Shown in pieces: positions 8,624 to 17,061 of a DNA stretch of 64,000 nucleotides. The notes beneath the pieces are model-generated. The model did not search any database, had not been told where the DNA came from, and saw only the letters and a program-made list of their open reading frames with translations. The position numbers were made by a program, and so were the translations under genes. The first letter of the stretch is position 1, and every line of letters begins with the position of its first letter. This stretch comes from Thioglobus_B sp964558405 (lineage in GTDB: Bacteria > Pseudomonadota > Gammaproteobacteria > PS1 > Pseudothioglobaceae). The stretch covers positions 15,494 through 79,493 of the forward strand of contig CAZLDG010000002.1 in assembly GCA_964558405.1 (NCBI GenBank). Direction: 5' to 3'.

Positions 8624-11020
8624 TTACTTGGATTTAAGTCGCATAGCGTTGCCAATCACAATAATTGATGAAATCGGCATAACGATGGCTGCAAACAGCG
8701 GCGTGGCCTTAGCCATCATCGCCAAGGGTATCATCACTGCGTTATAGCTTAGGGCGAAAACAATGTTTTGTTTGATGATGCGTTGAGTATTTCTCGATAA
8801 GCTTAGCGCCTGAACAATAGGCGCCAAGGTTGACTTTAGTACCACCACATCTGCGTGCTGAGCTGAGATGTCTGAGCCCGAACCAATGGCAATAGAAGTA
8901 TCGGCCTGTACCAAAGCTGGCGCATCATTAACACCATCACCCACCATCAATGTAACACCGCTTTGCTGGATGCGCTTCACATGCTCGGCTTTATCACTTG
9001 GCAATACGCCAGCAATCACCCGATCAATGCCCAACTCATCAGCCACGCACTGGGCCACGCTAGGACTATCACCGGTGAGCATGGTGATGTTCTTACCCAT
9101 GGTCTTAAGCTGCTCAACGCTCTGGCGCGCATCTGCCTTAACCCTGTCTTTTAAGGCAATAAAACCCAGCACCTGTTGCGTATCTGCACACCAAATACAG
9201 CTGCTGCCCGTTTGTTCCAAAGCTTGTGCTTGTGTAAGCAATTCGCTTGCTGGCGCGTGCGGCATAAAACCCAGATTGCCAACGCGATATTGCTGCTCGT
9301 CAATATTGGCCTGTACACCACTACCCGGCATCGACTCAAATTGATCAATGGCGTGGAAATCCTTGGATTCATTAGCCTGTACAATAGCAATGGCCAGCGG
9401 ATGTTCTGAGTTTTTCTCGATACTACTCACCAGCTTAATAAAGCGCGTCTCTTCCATCTCGCAAACCACCTTAGCAAGGGAGAAGCTACCCATGGTTAGG
9501 GTGCCGGTTTTATCAAGAACAATATTTTCGACTCGATCTAGCAACTCTAGAGCGTCGCCATTTTTAATCAAAATTTTCTTTTTGGCAGCAGCGCCAGAGG
9601 CCACAGCAATACTCATTGGCGTGGCCAGACCAAAGGCGCAAGGACAGGTGATAATCAGTACACTCACACCACTGAGTAGCGCCAAGTCAAAATCCTGTGG
9701 ATACCAATACCAAAATGTCAGCAGTGCCAGCAAAATCGTGGTGCTGACAAAATATGGAATGATGCGATCAATGGTGCAAACAATTGAGGTTTTGGTCTGC
9801 TTGGTATTTTCCACCAAGTCCACAATCTTACTGAGCGTTGAGTTGCGCGCCAATTGCGTCACTTCAACTTCTAGGGCGCCATTGGCATTGACCGATCCAG
9901 CAAATACTTCATCACCCAAATCTTTAGAAATGGGTAGCGACTCTCCGGTTAGTAGCGATTCATCCACGCTGGATTTACCCCTAATGACTGTGGCATCAAC
10001 GGCAATACGCTCACCGGGCTTAATCAGTACCACATCGCCAATACCAATGTTGCTAATCGGAGTAATAACTTCTTGATCATCGCGTCTAACCAGGGCGACC
10101 TTGGGTTGTAATTGTTGCAATGAACTGGAGGCTGAGAGTGCCGATTTTTTACTAGAGGCTTCTAGGTAACGACCAATTAAAATCACAAAAATAAAGTTCA
10201 CTACTGTATCGAAATACACCTCGGTTGAGCTCGAAAAACCCAACAACACATAAGTAGAATAGATATAGGTAGTCAGCGCGCCAATGGAAATCGGCACGTC
10301 CATATTCATAAAGCCGTTTTTAATGCCGAAATAGGCGCTTTGCAAAAAGCCCCAGCCCGAATAAAACAAAGTCGGCGTTGCCAAGGCGAACGAGAGATAC
10401 TGGAAATATCCATAATACTTACCTTCAGCTGCACCGGTGTACATGGCAATGGAAATCCACATCAGGTTCATCATAGTAAAGGCCGCAAAACCGATGCGAT
10501 ATAGCATTTGCTTGTTTTTCTTATTGGCACTGGCCTCGGCTAGATTTTGTTCATACGGCATGGCCGCATAACCCAAATCGGCCAGTCTTTGCATCAGCGT
10601 TGATAACGCCACTTCCTCGTCACGCCAATTAAGTCGAATGCGCTTATCGGTAAGATTAACTCGCGCCCACACCACGCCTTTGATTGCCATTAGAGATTTT
10701 TCAATCAACCAAACGCAGGCCGCGCAATGAATGGTATCACTAATCAGGGTAATGGTCTTGGTGCCCGGTTCGGCACTCTCTAAAAACGGCGTTTGAAAAG
10801 CATCTGAATCATAAAACTCTAGCGGGTATTCCAGCTCAACTGCCGGCAAGATATTGCCGCTTTGTTTGTCATAAAATGAGCCCAAACCACTGCCATAGAT
10901 GGTTTGACAAACACTGGCGCAACCCACGCAGCAAAAATCTCGTACTTCGTCTTGTACCTCAGCTTGGATTTTATTGTGTTCGTTGACCGCTAAAGAACAG
11001 TGATAACAATGCGTGCTCAT
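8624..11020 (-). CDS. ccoI: Copper-translocating P-type ATPase (CcoI/FixI type)
   Basis: A P1B-type ATPase of the class that supplies copper to cbb3-type cytochrome oxidase. The N-terminus has a cysteine-rich module (HCYHC, CCVGC) typical of CcoI/FixI, then a heavy-metal-associated domain with CAACVW, the CPCAFGLATP transmembrane copper motif, DKTGTLT phosphorylation site, and the MVGDGVNDAPAL hinge. About eight membrane segments are apparent. I chose the ATG at 11020 (798 residues) because a TACAAT -10 box on the minus strand lies at 11039-11034; a GTG at 11047 in the same frame would add nine residues. No ccoGHS or ccoNOP genes are nearby. A CopA-like exporter is the alternative but the N-terminus favours CcoI. 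Confidence 0.85.
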   Translation of the reverse strand: MSTHCYHCSLAVNEHNKIQAEVQDEVRDFCCVGCASVCQTIYGSGLGSFYDKQSGNILPAVELEYPLEFYDSDAFQTPFLESAEPGTKTITLISDTIHCAACVWLIEKSLMAIKGVVWARVNLTDKRIRLNWRDEEVALSTLMQRLADLGYAAMPYEQNLAEASANKKNKQMLYRIGFAAFTMMNLMWISIAMYTGAAEGKYYGYFQYLSFALATPTLFYSGWGFLQSAYFGIKNGFMNMDVPISIGALTTYIYSTYVLLGFSSSTEVYFDTVVNFIFVILIGRYLEASSKKSALSASSSLQQLQPKVALVRRDDQEVITPISNIGIGDVVLIKPGERIAVDATVIRGKSSVDESLLTGESLPISKDLGDEVFAGSVNANGALEVEVTQLARNSTLSKIVDLVENTKQTKTSIVCTIDRIIPYFVSTTILLALLTFWYWYPQDFDLALLSGVSVLIITCPCAFGLATPMSIAVASGAAAKKKILIKNGDALELLDRVENIVLDKTGTLTMGSFSLAKVVCEMEETRFIKLVSSIEKNSEHPLAIAIVQANESKDFHAIDQFESMPGSGVQANIDEQQYRVGNLGFMPHAPASELLTQAQALEQTGSSCIWCADTQQVLGFIALKDRVKADARQSVEQLKTMGKNITMLTGDSPSVAQCVADELGIDRVIAGVLPSDKAEHVKRIQQSGVTLMVGDGVNDAPALVQADTSIAIGSGSDISAQHADVVVLKSTLAPIVQALSLSRNTQRIIKQNIVFALSYNAVMIPLAMMAKATPLFAAIVMPISSIIVIGNAMRLKSK

Positions 11021-11034
11021 GGCGTTTGATTTTA

Positions 11035-11064
11035 TTGTATTTTTCACCTAAGGTCTCTTATAAT
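11035..11064 (+). promoter_or_regulatory. Sigma70-type promoter for the exported protein/glmU/MFS unit
   Basis: TTGTAT at 11035-11040 and a consensus TATAAT at 11059-11064 with an 18-base spacer. The predicted start near 11071 lies about 20 bases upstream of the ATG at 11092. It sits in the short divergent space with ccoI. Confidence 0.6.
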
Positions 11065-11091
11065 GTCATCATCTCATTAAACAAATAGACT

Positions 11092-11751
11092 ATGCGACGT
11101 TGGGCTTTACTTGCACTGCTAACCTTGGGACTGGGCACTGCTCATGCCTTAGAGCAGATTCAACTCTATAAACAATTCTTGGTTGGCACTCCCAAGGTGT
11201 TTTTACAAAAAACCTTGCCACTAGAGGACTGCAGTCAAAAATACGAAGCGGGCACCCTGTGCTTACAGAATCACTCTTTGGCTGGCGAAAAAGCCGAGAT
11301 GGCTTTTCGCTTTTTAAAAGACCGCCTGGTATCCATACTCTTGTACATGCCACTGGATGATGCCAGCAAGGTCAAAAAAATGTACTATGCGCTAAAGACA
11401 CAATTTGACTTGGTACTGATTGAAGACGGCAACAATCGTTTTGACATACTCGAGGTCAGTGCCAATACTTTTAACAAAAGCGAATTCACGCAGCTTATTG
11501 CCGATTTTGAAAACGAAGCCTATCAAAAACACAGCATCAAATACACTTTTATCAGTAAAGACGATTTTCTAACTCAGTCACGCAAGGCCAGAAACTTTGC
11601 CGATTTGTTTAAAGACGCACCACTGAAAATGCGCGCTGCTACCTATAGTGTTGGACGTCAAAACAATCAGGTGATTGGCACCATCACCTTTTTAGTGCCA
11701 GGCATTACCGAAGCCTATTTAGAGCAAAACCCCATTGTTGAGAATTTCTAA
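11092..11751 (+). CDS. Exported protein of unknown function
   Basis: A 219-residue protein with a clear signal peptide (MRRWALLALLTLGLGTAHA, cleavage near residue 19). The mature part is mixed alpha/beta with no membrane segments and has two cysteines about ten residues apart (LEDCSQKYEAGTLCLQ), which could form a disulfide. I do not recognise a family. It is the first gene of a unit with glmU (6 bases downstream), so a cell-envelope role is possible, but that is only context. Confidence 0.75.
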   Translation: MRRWALLALLTLGLGTAHALEQIQLYKQFLVGTPKVFLQKTLPLEDCSQKYEAGTLCLQNHSLAGEKAEMAFRFLKDRLVSILLYMPLDDASKVKKMYYALKTQFDLVLIEDGNNRFDILEVSANTFNKSEFTQLIADFENEAYQKHSIKYTFISKDDFLTQSRKARNFADLFKDAPLKMRAATYSVGRQNNQVIGTITFLVPGITEAYLEQNPIVENF

Positions 11752-11757
11752 AGCCCT

Positions 11758-13119
11758 ATGAGACCCATTCACGCCATCATTCTGGCAGCCGGTAAAGGCA
11801 CACGCATGAATTCTAGCAAGCCGAAAGTCCTACAAAAACTGGCTGACAAACCACTGCTGGGACATGTGCTGGATCAAGCTTTTGACGTGAGCGAACAAGT
11901 ACACGTGGTGTATGGTTTTGGTGGCGATCAAGTCCAACAGGCTTTTGACGATAACCGCATTGGGTGGGCAGAGCAAGCTCAGCAATTAGGTACCGGCCAT
12001 GCGGTCATGCAAGCCATGCCTAATGTCGATGAAAATGCTATGGCGTTAGTGCTTTATGGTGATGTACCCCTGGTAAGAACCACAACACTCACACGCTTGA
12101 TAGAGGCTGCTCAACCCAGTGGGATTGGATTGCTGTCTGTCGTATTGGGTGACCCAACCGGTTATGGGCGCATTGTGCGCAATGACCAAGGACAAATTCA
12201 AAGCATTGTCGAGCAAAAAGATGCAGACAGTCAAACCTTAGAGATTTGCGAGGTCAATACTGGCATTATGGCTGTAAAGAGTAAACTGCTGAGTCAATAT
12301 TTATCCAACATCAGTACTGACAATGCACAGGGTGAGCTGTATCTAACCGACATCGTCGCCTTGGCAGTGGCGGATAACAAAACCATTGCTTCGGTGACAA
12401 CCAACAACGAAAACGAGGTAGCAGGCGTGAATGACAAACAACAATTAGCAGCACTAGAACGTGTATTTCAACAGGATCAAGCAACAAAATTTATGGCCTC
12501 AGGACTACTGTTAAAAGACCCAAATCGCTTTGATGTACGCGGATCACTTAGCTTTGGTCAAGACTGTGAAATTGACGTCAACGTGGTACTTGAGGGCGAG
12601 GTAAGCCTGGGAGACAATGTATCAATTGCGCCGAACTGTGTGATAAAAAACGCGAAAATTGGTTCAAATGTCACGATCTTGGAAAATTCAGTGATTGAAG
12701 GCGCTCGTATTGGCGCCGGCGCCAGTATTGGTCCTTTTGCACGCCTGCGTCCAGAGGCTGAGATTGGGACTGATGCCAAAATTGGCAACTTCGTTGAAGT
12801 GAAGAAATCCACCATTGGCACTGGCTCTAAAGTATCGCACCTCAGCTATATCGGTGATACCACCATGGGCGCTGAGGTGAATATTGGCGCTGGGGTTATT
12901 ACTTGTAATTATGATGGTGTGAACAAACATCAGACCGTGATTGAAGACAAGGTATTTGTTGGCTCGGATTCACAGCTGGTTGCACCGGTGACCATTGGCA
13001 AAAACAGTACGGTTGGCGCTGGCTCTACCATTACCAAAAACACGCCTGAGAATCAACTCAGTCTGAGTCGTAGCAAACAGATGAGCCTTAAAAACTGGCA
13101 GCCGCCACGCAAAAAATAA
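11758..13119 (+). CDS. glmU: Bifunctional UDP-N-acetylglucosamine pyrophosphorylase/glucosamine-1-phosphate N-acetyltransferase
   Basis: GlmU makes UDP-GlcNAc for peptidoglycan and LPS. The 453-residue protein has the N-terminal nucleotidyltransferase motif LAAGKGTRMNS (about residues 8-18), GTGHAVMQA (about 78), and a C-terminal left-handed beta helix with hexapeptide repeats (about residues 250-430), including NFVEVKKSTIG. Length and order are normal. The MFS gene begins at the base after its stop. Confidence 0.97.
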   Translation: MRPIHAIILAAGKGTRMNSSKPKVLQKLADKPLLGHVLDQAFDVSEQVHVVYGFGGDQVQQAFDDNRIGWAEQAQQLGTGHAVMQAMPNVDENAMALVLYGDVPLVRTTTLTRLIEAAQPSGIGLLSVVLGDPTGYGRIVRNDQGQIQSIVEQKDADSQTLEICEVNTGIMAVKSKLLSQYLSNISTDNAQGELYLTDIVALAVADNKTIASVTTNNENEVAGVNDKQQLAALERVFQQDQATKFMASGLLLKDPNRFDVRGSLSFGQDCEIDVNVVLEGEVSLGDNVSIAPNCVIKNAKIGSNVTILENSVIEGARIGAGASIGPFARLRPEAEIGTDAKIGNFVEVKKSTIGTGSKVSHLSYIGDTTMGAEVNIGAGVITCNYDGVNKHQTVIEDKVFVGSDSQLVAPVTIGKNSTVGAGSTITKNTPENQLSLSRSKQMSLKNWQPPRKK

Positions 13120-14295
13120 GTGCACTTACTGCCGCCTAATGTCTGGATTTTAACTGCCAGCTTATCGCTGTTTATGTCGCTGAGCGTCTTTGTGATTTTT
13201 CTCGGTGGCATCATCGGCGAGTCTTTGGCGCCCAGCCAAAGTCTATCGACGCTACCGGTGGCGATGATTGTGATTGGCACTGTTAGTAGTATTGTGCCGG
13301 TGAACTATCTGATGTCTAAACTGGGTAGGCGCCGAGTATTTTTAGGAGTTTGTATCTATGTGCTGGCCATCATTTATCTGGCCATCACCGCCTTAGCCTT
13401 AGAGTCCTTTGTTTTGTTTTGTCTGGCTACTTTTCTCTTTGGTCTTAGCACGGCCACCATGAATCAATTTCGCTTTGCTGCCATTGAAAGCGTGAGCGAA
13501 AATCTAAGCGCCTCGGCCACCTCAGCCGTACTCATTGGCGGCTTGGTTTCTGCATTTTTAGGCCCAGAAATCGCCACCCTAGGACAACATTGGCTTGATA
13601 CACAATTCGCCGGTTCGTTTTTACTGCTAGGTGGTTGTTTTGTGCTGGCATTCTTGCTCTTATGGTTTTATCAGCCAACTCAAATCACAACTCCTGATAC
13701 CCATACCAGCGGTAGAAGTTTGTCACTGATTATCAAACAACGCGTTTTTATTGTTGCCATGTCTAGCGCTGCAGTAGGCTACGTGGTAATGAGTTATATT
13801 ATGACTGCCACCCCCATGAGCATGCACGTGATTGATGGCTTTTCCTTGGCGCAAACCAAAATGGTGATTCAATCTCATGTGATTGCCATGTTCTTGCCAT
13901 CACTGTTTACCCCCTTGGTGGTGCGCTGGGTCGGTGTGAGCCGTATGATGCTCATTGGTGTTATCCTGTATTTTATTTGTGTCGCGGTAGCACTGATTGA
14001 TCACATGCTCATGCACTATTGGATCTCTTTGGTGCTCTTAGGTGTGGGCTGGAACTTCTTATTTATTGGCGGCACTTCACTACTGCCGCGCGCTTATAGT
14101 GAAGCGGAAAAATATCGGGTGCAATCCATCAATGATTTATTGATTTTTGGCTTGCAAGCAGCGGCTTCACTCTCCGCGGGTTATTTTGTCTTTAACTTTG
14201 GTTGGGAGATGGTGCTACTCTCAGTAGTGCCGATACTACTGATACAATTATTGATTCTATTGGTTTGGCTAAAAACCAAAAGTGTTGAGACTTAA
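13120..14295 (+). CDS. MFS transporter
   Basis: A 391-residue major facilitator protein with about twelve hydrophobic segments and the loop 2-3 motif MSKLGRRRVFLG (about residues 64-75), a version of the MFS signature. Substrate unknown; the overall shape suggests a drug/metabolite efflux-type carrier. It starts with GTG directly after the TAA of glmU with no Shine-Dalgarno of its own visible, so it probably depends on coupled translation. Its stop overlaps that of trpB on the other strand by 4 bases. Confidence 0.85.
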   Translation: MHLLPPNVWILTASLSLFMSLSVFVIFLGGIIGESLAPSQSLSTLPVAMIVIGTVSSIVPVNYLMSKLGRRRVFLGVCIYVLAIIYLAITALALESFVLFCLATFLFGLSTATMNQFRFAAIESVSENLSASATSAVLIGGLVSAFLGPEIATLGQHWLDTQFAGSFLLLGGCFVLAFLLLWFYQPTQITTPDTHTSGRSLSLIIKQRVFIVAMSSAAVGYVVMSYIMTATPMSMHVIDGFSLAQTKMVIQSHVIAMFLPSLFTPLVVRWVGVSRMMLIGVILYFICVAVALIDHMLMHYWISLVLLGVGWNFLFIGGTSLLPRAYSEAEKYRVQSINDLLIFGLQAAASLSAGYFVFNFGWEMVLLSVVPILLIQLLILLVWLKTKSVET

Positions 14296-15494
14296 AACTT
14301 AATGCCTTCAATCTCAGCAATGGTGTGAATGTCCTTATCGCCTCGACCTGATAGATTGATGATAATATTCTTGCCCGCACCTAACTCTTTGGCCAATTTC
14401 ATGCCATAAGCCACCGCATGTGAAGACTCTAGCGCCGGCAAAATGCCTTCTACCTTGGTCAGGGTGTGGAACGCTTCTAGAGCCTGTTCATCAGTAATCG
14501 AGACGTATTGTGCACGGCCCGAATCCTTTAAATACGCATGCTCTGGTCCCACGCCTGGATAGTCCAGTCCAGCAGAAATCGAATGGCCTTCAATAATCTG
14601 CCCGTTCTCGTCTTCCATTAAATAAGTACGATTACCATGCAATACGCCTACACTACCTGCGCAAAGCGGAGCAGCGTGTGCTGTTGGTCCTTTGTCCATG
14701 CCATAGCCCGCAGCTTCCACACCATAGATAGCCACCTCAGTATCGTCAATAAATGGATAGAACAAGCCGATCGCATTAGAACCACCGCCCACACAAGCCA
14801 CCAAAGCATCTGGCAGACCGCCGGCCTGTTGAGCAAACTGCGCTTTGGCTTCTCTGCCAATCACACTTTGAAAATCACGCACCATCATTGGATAAGGATG
14901 TGGTCCTGCCACGGTGCCAATAATATAAAACGTATCGTCAATATTGGTTACCCAGTCGCGCATGGCCTCGTTTAGCGCGTCCTTCAGGGTTTTAGAACCG
15001 GAGGTAACTGGAATCACCGTTGCGCCTAAGAGCTTCATGCGAAATACATTGAGTGCTTGACGTGCTACATCAACTGCGCCCATATACACCACACACTCCA
15101 AACCTAAACGCGCTGCTACTGTGGCAGTGGCCACACCATGCTGTCCGGCACCGGTCTCAGCAATAATACGAGTCTTGCCCAAACGCTTGGCCAATAGTGC
15201 CTGACCAATGGTGTTGTTAACTTTGTGCGCACCCGTATGATTGAGATCTTCACGCTTGAGATACACATTGGCACCGCCCAGATGTTGGGTTAGATTCTCA
15301 GCGAAATACAACGGAGTTTCTCGGCCCACATAATGCTTAAGGTCGTGCTCGAACTCGCTTAAGAACTCTGGATCATCTTTGAGTCGCTCATAGGCATCTT
15401 TCAACTCAGTAACCGCTGTTACTAAGGTTTCGGGCATAAAAGATCCGCCGTATTGTTCAAAATGTCCGTTGTCGTCTGGTAGTGAATAGCTCAC
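14292..15494 (-). CDS. trpB: Tryptophan synthase beta subunit
   Basis: TrpB condenses indole and serine into tryptophan using PLP. The 400-residue protein carries the PLP lysine in HTGAHKVNN (about residues 86-94), GGGSNAIGLF (about 236-245) binding the phosphate, and the ETGAGQHG motif near 115. It overlaps the end of trpF by 4 bases. The trpA subunit is encoded 7 kb away in a separate unit, an uncommon separation because the two proteins form one complex. Confidence 0.97.
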   Translation of the reverse strand: MSYSLPDDNGHFEQYGGSFMPETLVTAVTELKDAYERLKDDPEFLSEFEHDLKHYVGRETPLYFAENLTQHLGGANVYLKREDLNHTGAHKVNNTIGQALLAKRLGKTRIIAETGAGQHGVATATVAARLGLECVVYMGAVDVARQALNVFRMKLLGATVIPVTSGSKTLKDALNEAMRDWVTNIDDTFYIIGTVAGPHPYPMMVRDFQSVIGREAKAQFAQQAGGLPDALVACVGGGSNAIGLFYPFIDDTEVAIYGVEAAGYGMDKGPTAHAAPLCAGSVGVLHGNRTYLMEDENGQIIEGHSISAGLDYPGVGPEHAYLKDSGRAQYVSITDEQALEAFHTLTKVEGILPALESSHAVAYGMKLAKELGAGKNIIINLSGRGDKDIHTIAEIEGIKF

Positions 15495-16099
15495 GATCTT
15501 ACCTGCTGAATAAATTCTTGTATTTTAGCAATATCCTTTACACCTTTTGCGCTTTCCACGCCACTAGAGACATCTACCGCATAAGGATTAACCTGGGCAA
15601 TGGCTGCGGATACGGTTTGCGCGTTCATGCCGCCGGCTAGAATAATGGGCAGGTCAATATCAGCCTTGGCCAAAGACCAATCAAATTGTTCGCCCGTGCC
15701 ACCATAGGCCTCTTGACTAAAAGCATCTAATAATAAACCGCTGGCCTGATGATAATCCTCAGACAAGGTGGCCAAGTCCGTTGTGCTTTGCATACGCAAG
15801 GCCTTGATAAATGGCATGGCGTATTGCGCGCACTGTTGTGGGGTTTCATCGCCATGAAACTGCAAAGTATCCAGTGGCACTTCACACAATACTTCGTCAA
15901 TAAAATCCGAATCTGCATTAACAAACAAACCCACGCGATTAACGAACGGCGGCAAGGCCTGCACAATCTCTCTGGCTTGCTGGGTGTCAACACAACGCGG
16001 GGACTTTTCGTAGAACACCAAGCCAATCGCATCAATGCCAAGTATGGCTGCGTCATAGGCGTTTTGTGCTTGGGTAAACCCGCAAACTTTAATTTTCAT
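15491..16099 (-). CDS. trpF: Phosphoribosylanthranilate isomerase
   Basis: TrpF isomerises phosphoribosylanthranilate to CdRP in tryptophan synthesis. The protein starts with the typical MKIKVCGFTQ (catalytic Cys at residue 6) from the ATG at 16099; a longer in-frame extension to 16165 lies inside the upstream gene and has no family support. Other marks are FHGDE (about residue 82), the catalytic Asp in LLDAF, and ILAGGMN (about 168-174) binding phosphate. Length about 202 residues, normal. It overlaps the upstream unknown gene by 11 bases and trpB by 4. Confidence 0.95.
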   Translation of the reverse strand: MKIKVCGFTQAQNAYDAAILGIDAIGLVFYEKSPRCVDTQQAREIVQALPPFVNRVGLFVNADSDFIDEVLCEVPLDTLQFHGDETPQQCAQYAMPFIKALRMQSTTDLATLSEDYHQASGLLLDAFSQEAYGGTGEQFDWSLAKADIDLPIILAGGMNAQTVSAAIAQVNPYAVDVSSGVESAKGVKDIAKIQEFIQQVRS

Positions 16100-16790
16100 C
16101 GATTCTACTTCTAATCTCGTCTCTATCAATCCACCAGTCTTCACCGACCAATTGGTCAACCGCACCTGAGAGTTTGGTTAAAAACACCTCGGGCTTATCT
16201 AATTGCAAGGTTCTGCGCCACAAATCAAAACTGGATTGATCGGTGACATGTGAATGCTCATCGGCTACCGAGGCAATCATCTGCGAGGCAAAAAACGTCA
16301 AGTCGTCATCGGCGCCGCGACGAACCGAAGTAATATAGTGTGCGACTGCCGCTGCATAAGCCTTGGTGTCAGCGCCTTTGGGCGACTCTTCCACCAAATG
16401 CTGCAAGATAGCCACGGTTAATTCTGGATCAATTGGGAAAGTAACACCCAGCCAAATACCATGGCCGAGCGCTTTTAAAGAATCCGGACCTTCGGATAAA
16501 AACATCGCATCACAAGCCTCAACCGCATGCTCCCACTTCTGGTTATCTTTGGCCAGATCAAAGGCCTGCATAGCCTTATCCCAAGCGTCCGCACCTTGGT
16601 AGCGCTCCACTTGAATGCGCGCAATCTCCAACAAAGTATTGAGTCGCTCTTCTACCGGTGTACTCTCATCTTGCTCTGCGAGTTGCTTTTCATAGAACTC
16701 CAGCTTAGCGCTTAGTTGTTCTTCGTTGGCGTATAAATCTTCAGCCTCTTCGGCATCAAAGATTTGCTCTTTGTTTAGATACTTGCCCAT
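16089..16790 (-). CDS. Conserved-looking acidic helical protein, unknown function
   Basis: A 233-residue, acidic and strongly helical soluble protein, with tryptophan-containing helices such as AWDKAMQAFDLAKDNQKW that suggest an alpha-solenoid or TPR-like fold (about residues 80-140). I do not recognise a family. The start codon at 16790 directly follows the stop of the small upstream gene at 16791, and its 3' end overlaps trpF by 11 bases, so it is part of the dprA-smg-topA-trpFB run. The absence of signal peptide or membrane segments indicates a cytoplasmic protein. Confidence 0.75.
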   Translation of the reverse strand: MGKYLNKEQIFDAEEAEDLYANEEQLSAKLEFYEKQLAEQDESTPVEERLNTLLEIARIQVERYQGADAWDKAMQAFDLAKDNQKWEHAVEACDAMFLSEGPDSLKALGHGIWLGVTFPIDPELTVAILQHLVEESPKGADTKAYAAAVAHYITSVRRGADDDLTFFASQMIASVADEHSHVTDQSSFDLWRRTLQLDKPEVFLTKLSGAVDQLVGEDWWIDRDEIRSRIDEN

Positions 16791-16973
16791 TTAATAAAAT
16801 GCCGCCTCTAGGCGGTCCTCCCAATTCTCTGGTGTATCCACATAGTCTGGCTTGACATCCATACGAAAAAAACGCTCGTCAGATGATTTGGCAATGGTTT
16901 TAACCGTCTCAACCAGGGTTTCAAAATCCTCAACCTGTGGATTAGAAATCATAATTTCACTCAGTAATAACAT
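16791..16973 (-). CDS. Small acidic protein of unknown function
   Basis: About 60 residues from the ATG at 16973, rich in Glu/Asp, ending PENWEDRLEAAFY. The start is uncertain: a TTG at 17027 would give 78 residues, and an ATG at 16952 with a GAGTG upstream would give 53. It abuts the 233-residue gene without a gap, and the two could work together. No family recognised. Confidence 0.5.
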   Translation of the reverse strand: MLLLSEIMISNPQVEDFETLVETVKTIAKSSDERFFRMDVKPDYVDTPENWEDRLEAAFY

Positions 16974-17061
16974 AGCTGTGAATATTTGATAATCAAATAG
17001 GGGTATTTTACCTGGCTTGTCGATCAATAATACACGCTATGGCTGTGGCCAAAACCGCGGC

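Noticed and set aside
9348..10076. Long 242-codon frame on the plus strand
   Set aside because: It is antisense to the well-supported copper ATPase and has a composition typical of a shadow frame, with no start signal or recognisable motif.
16985..16997. TTTGATAATCAAA palindrome as an FNR site
   Set aside because: The half-sites are too close (no 4-base spacer), and the palindrome lies at the start of a coding frame with no -10 box at the right distance.
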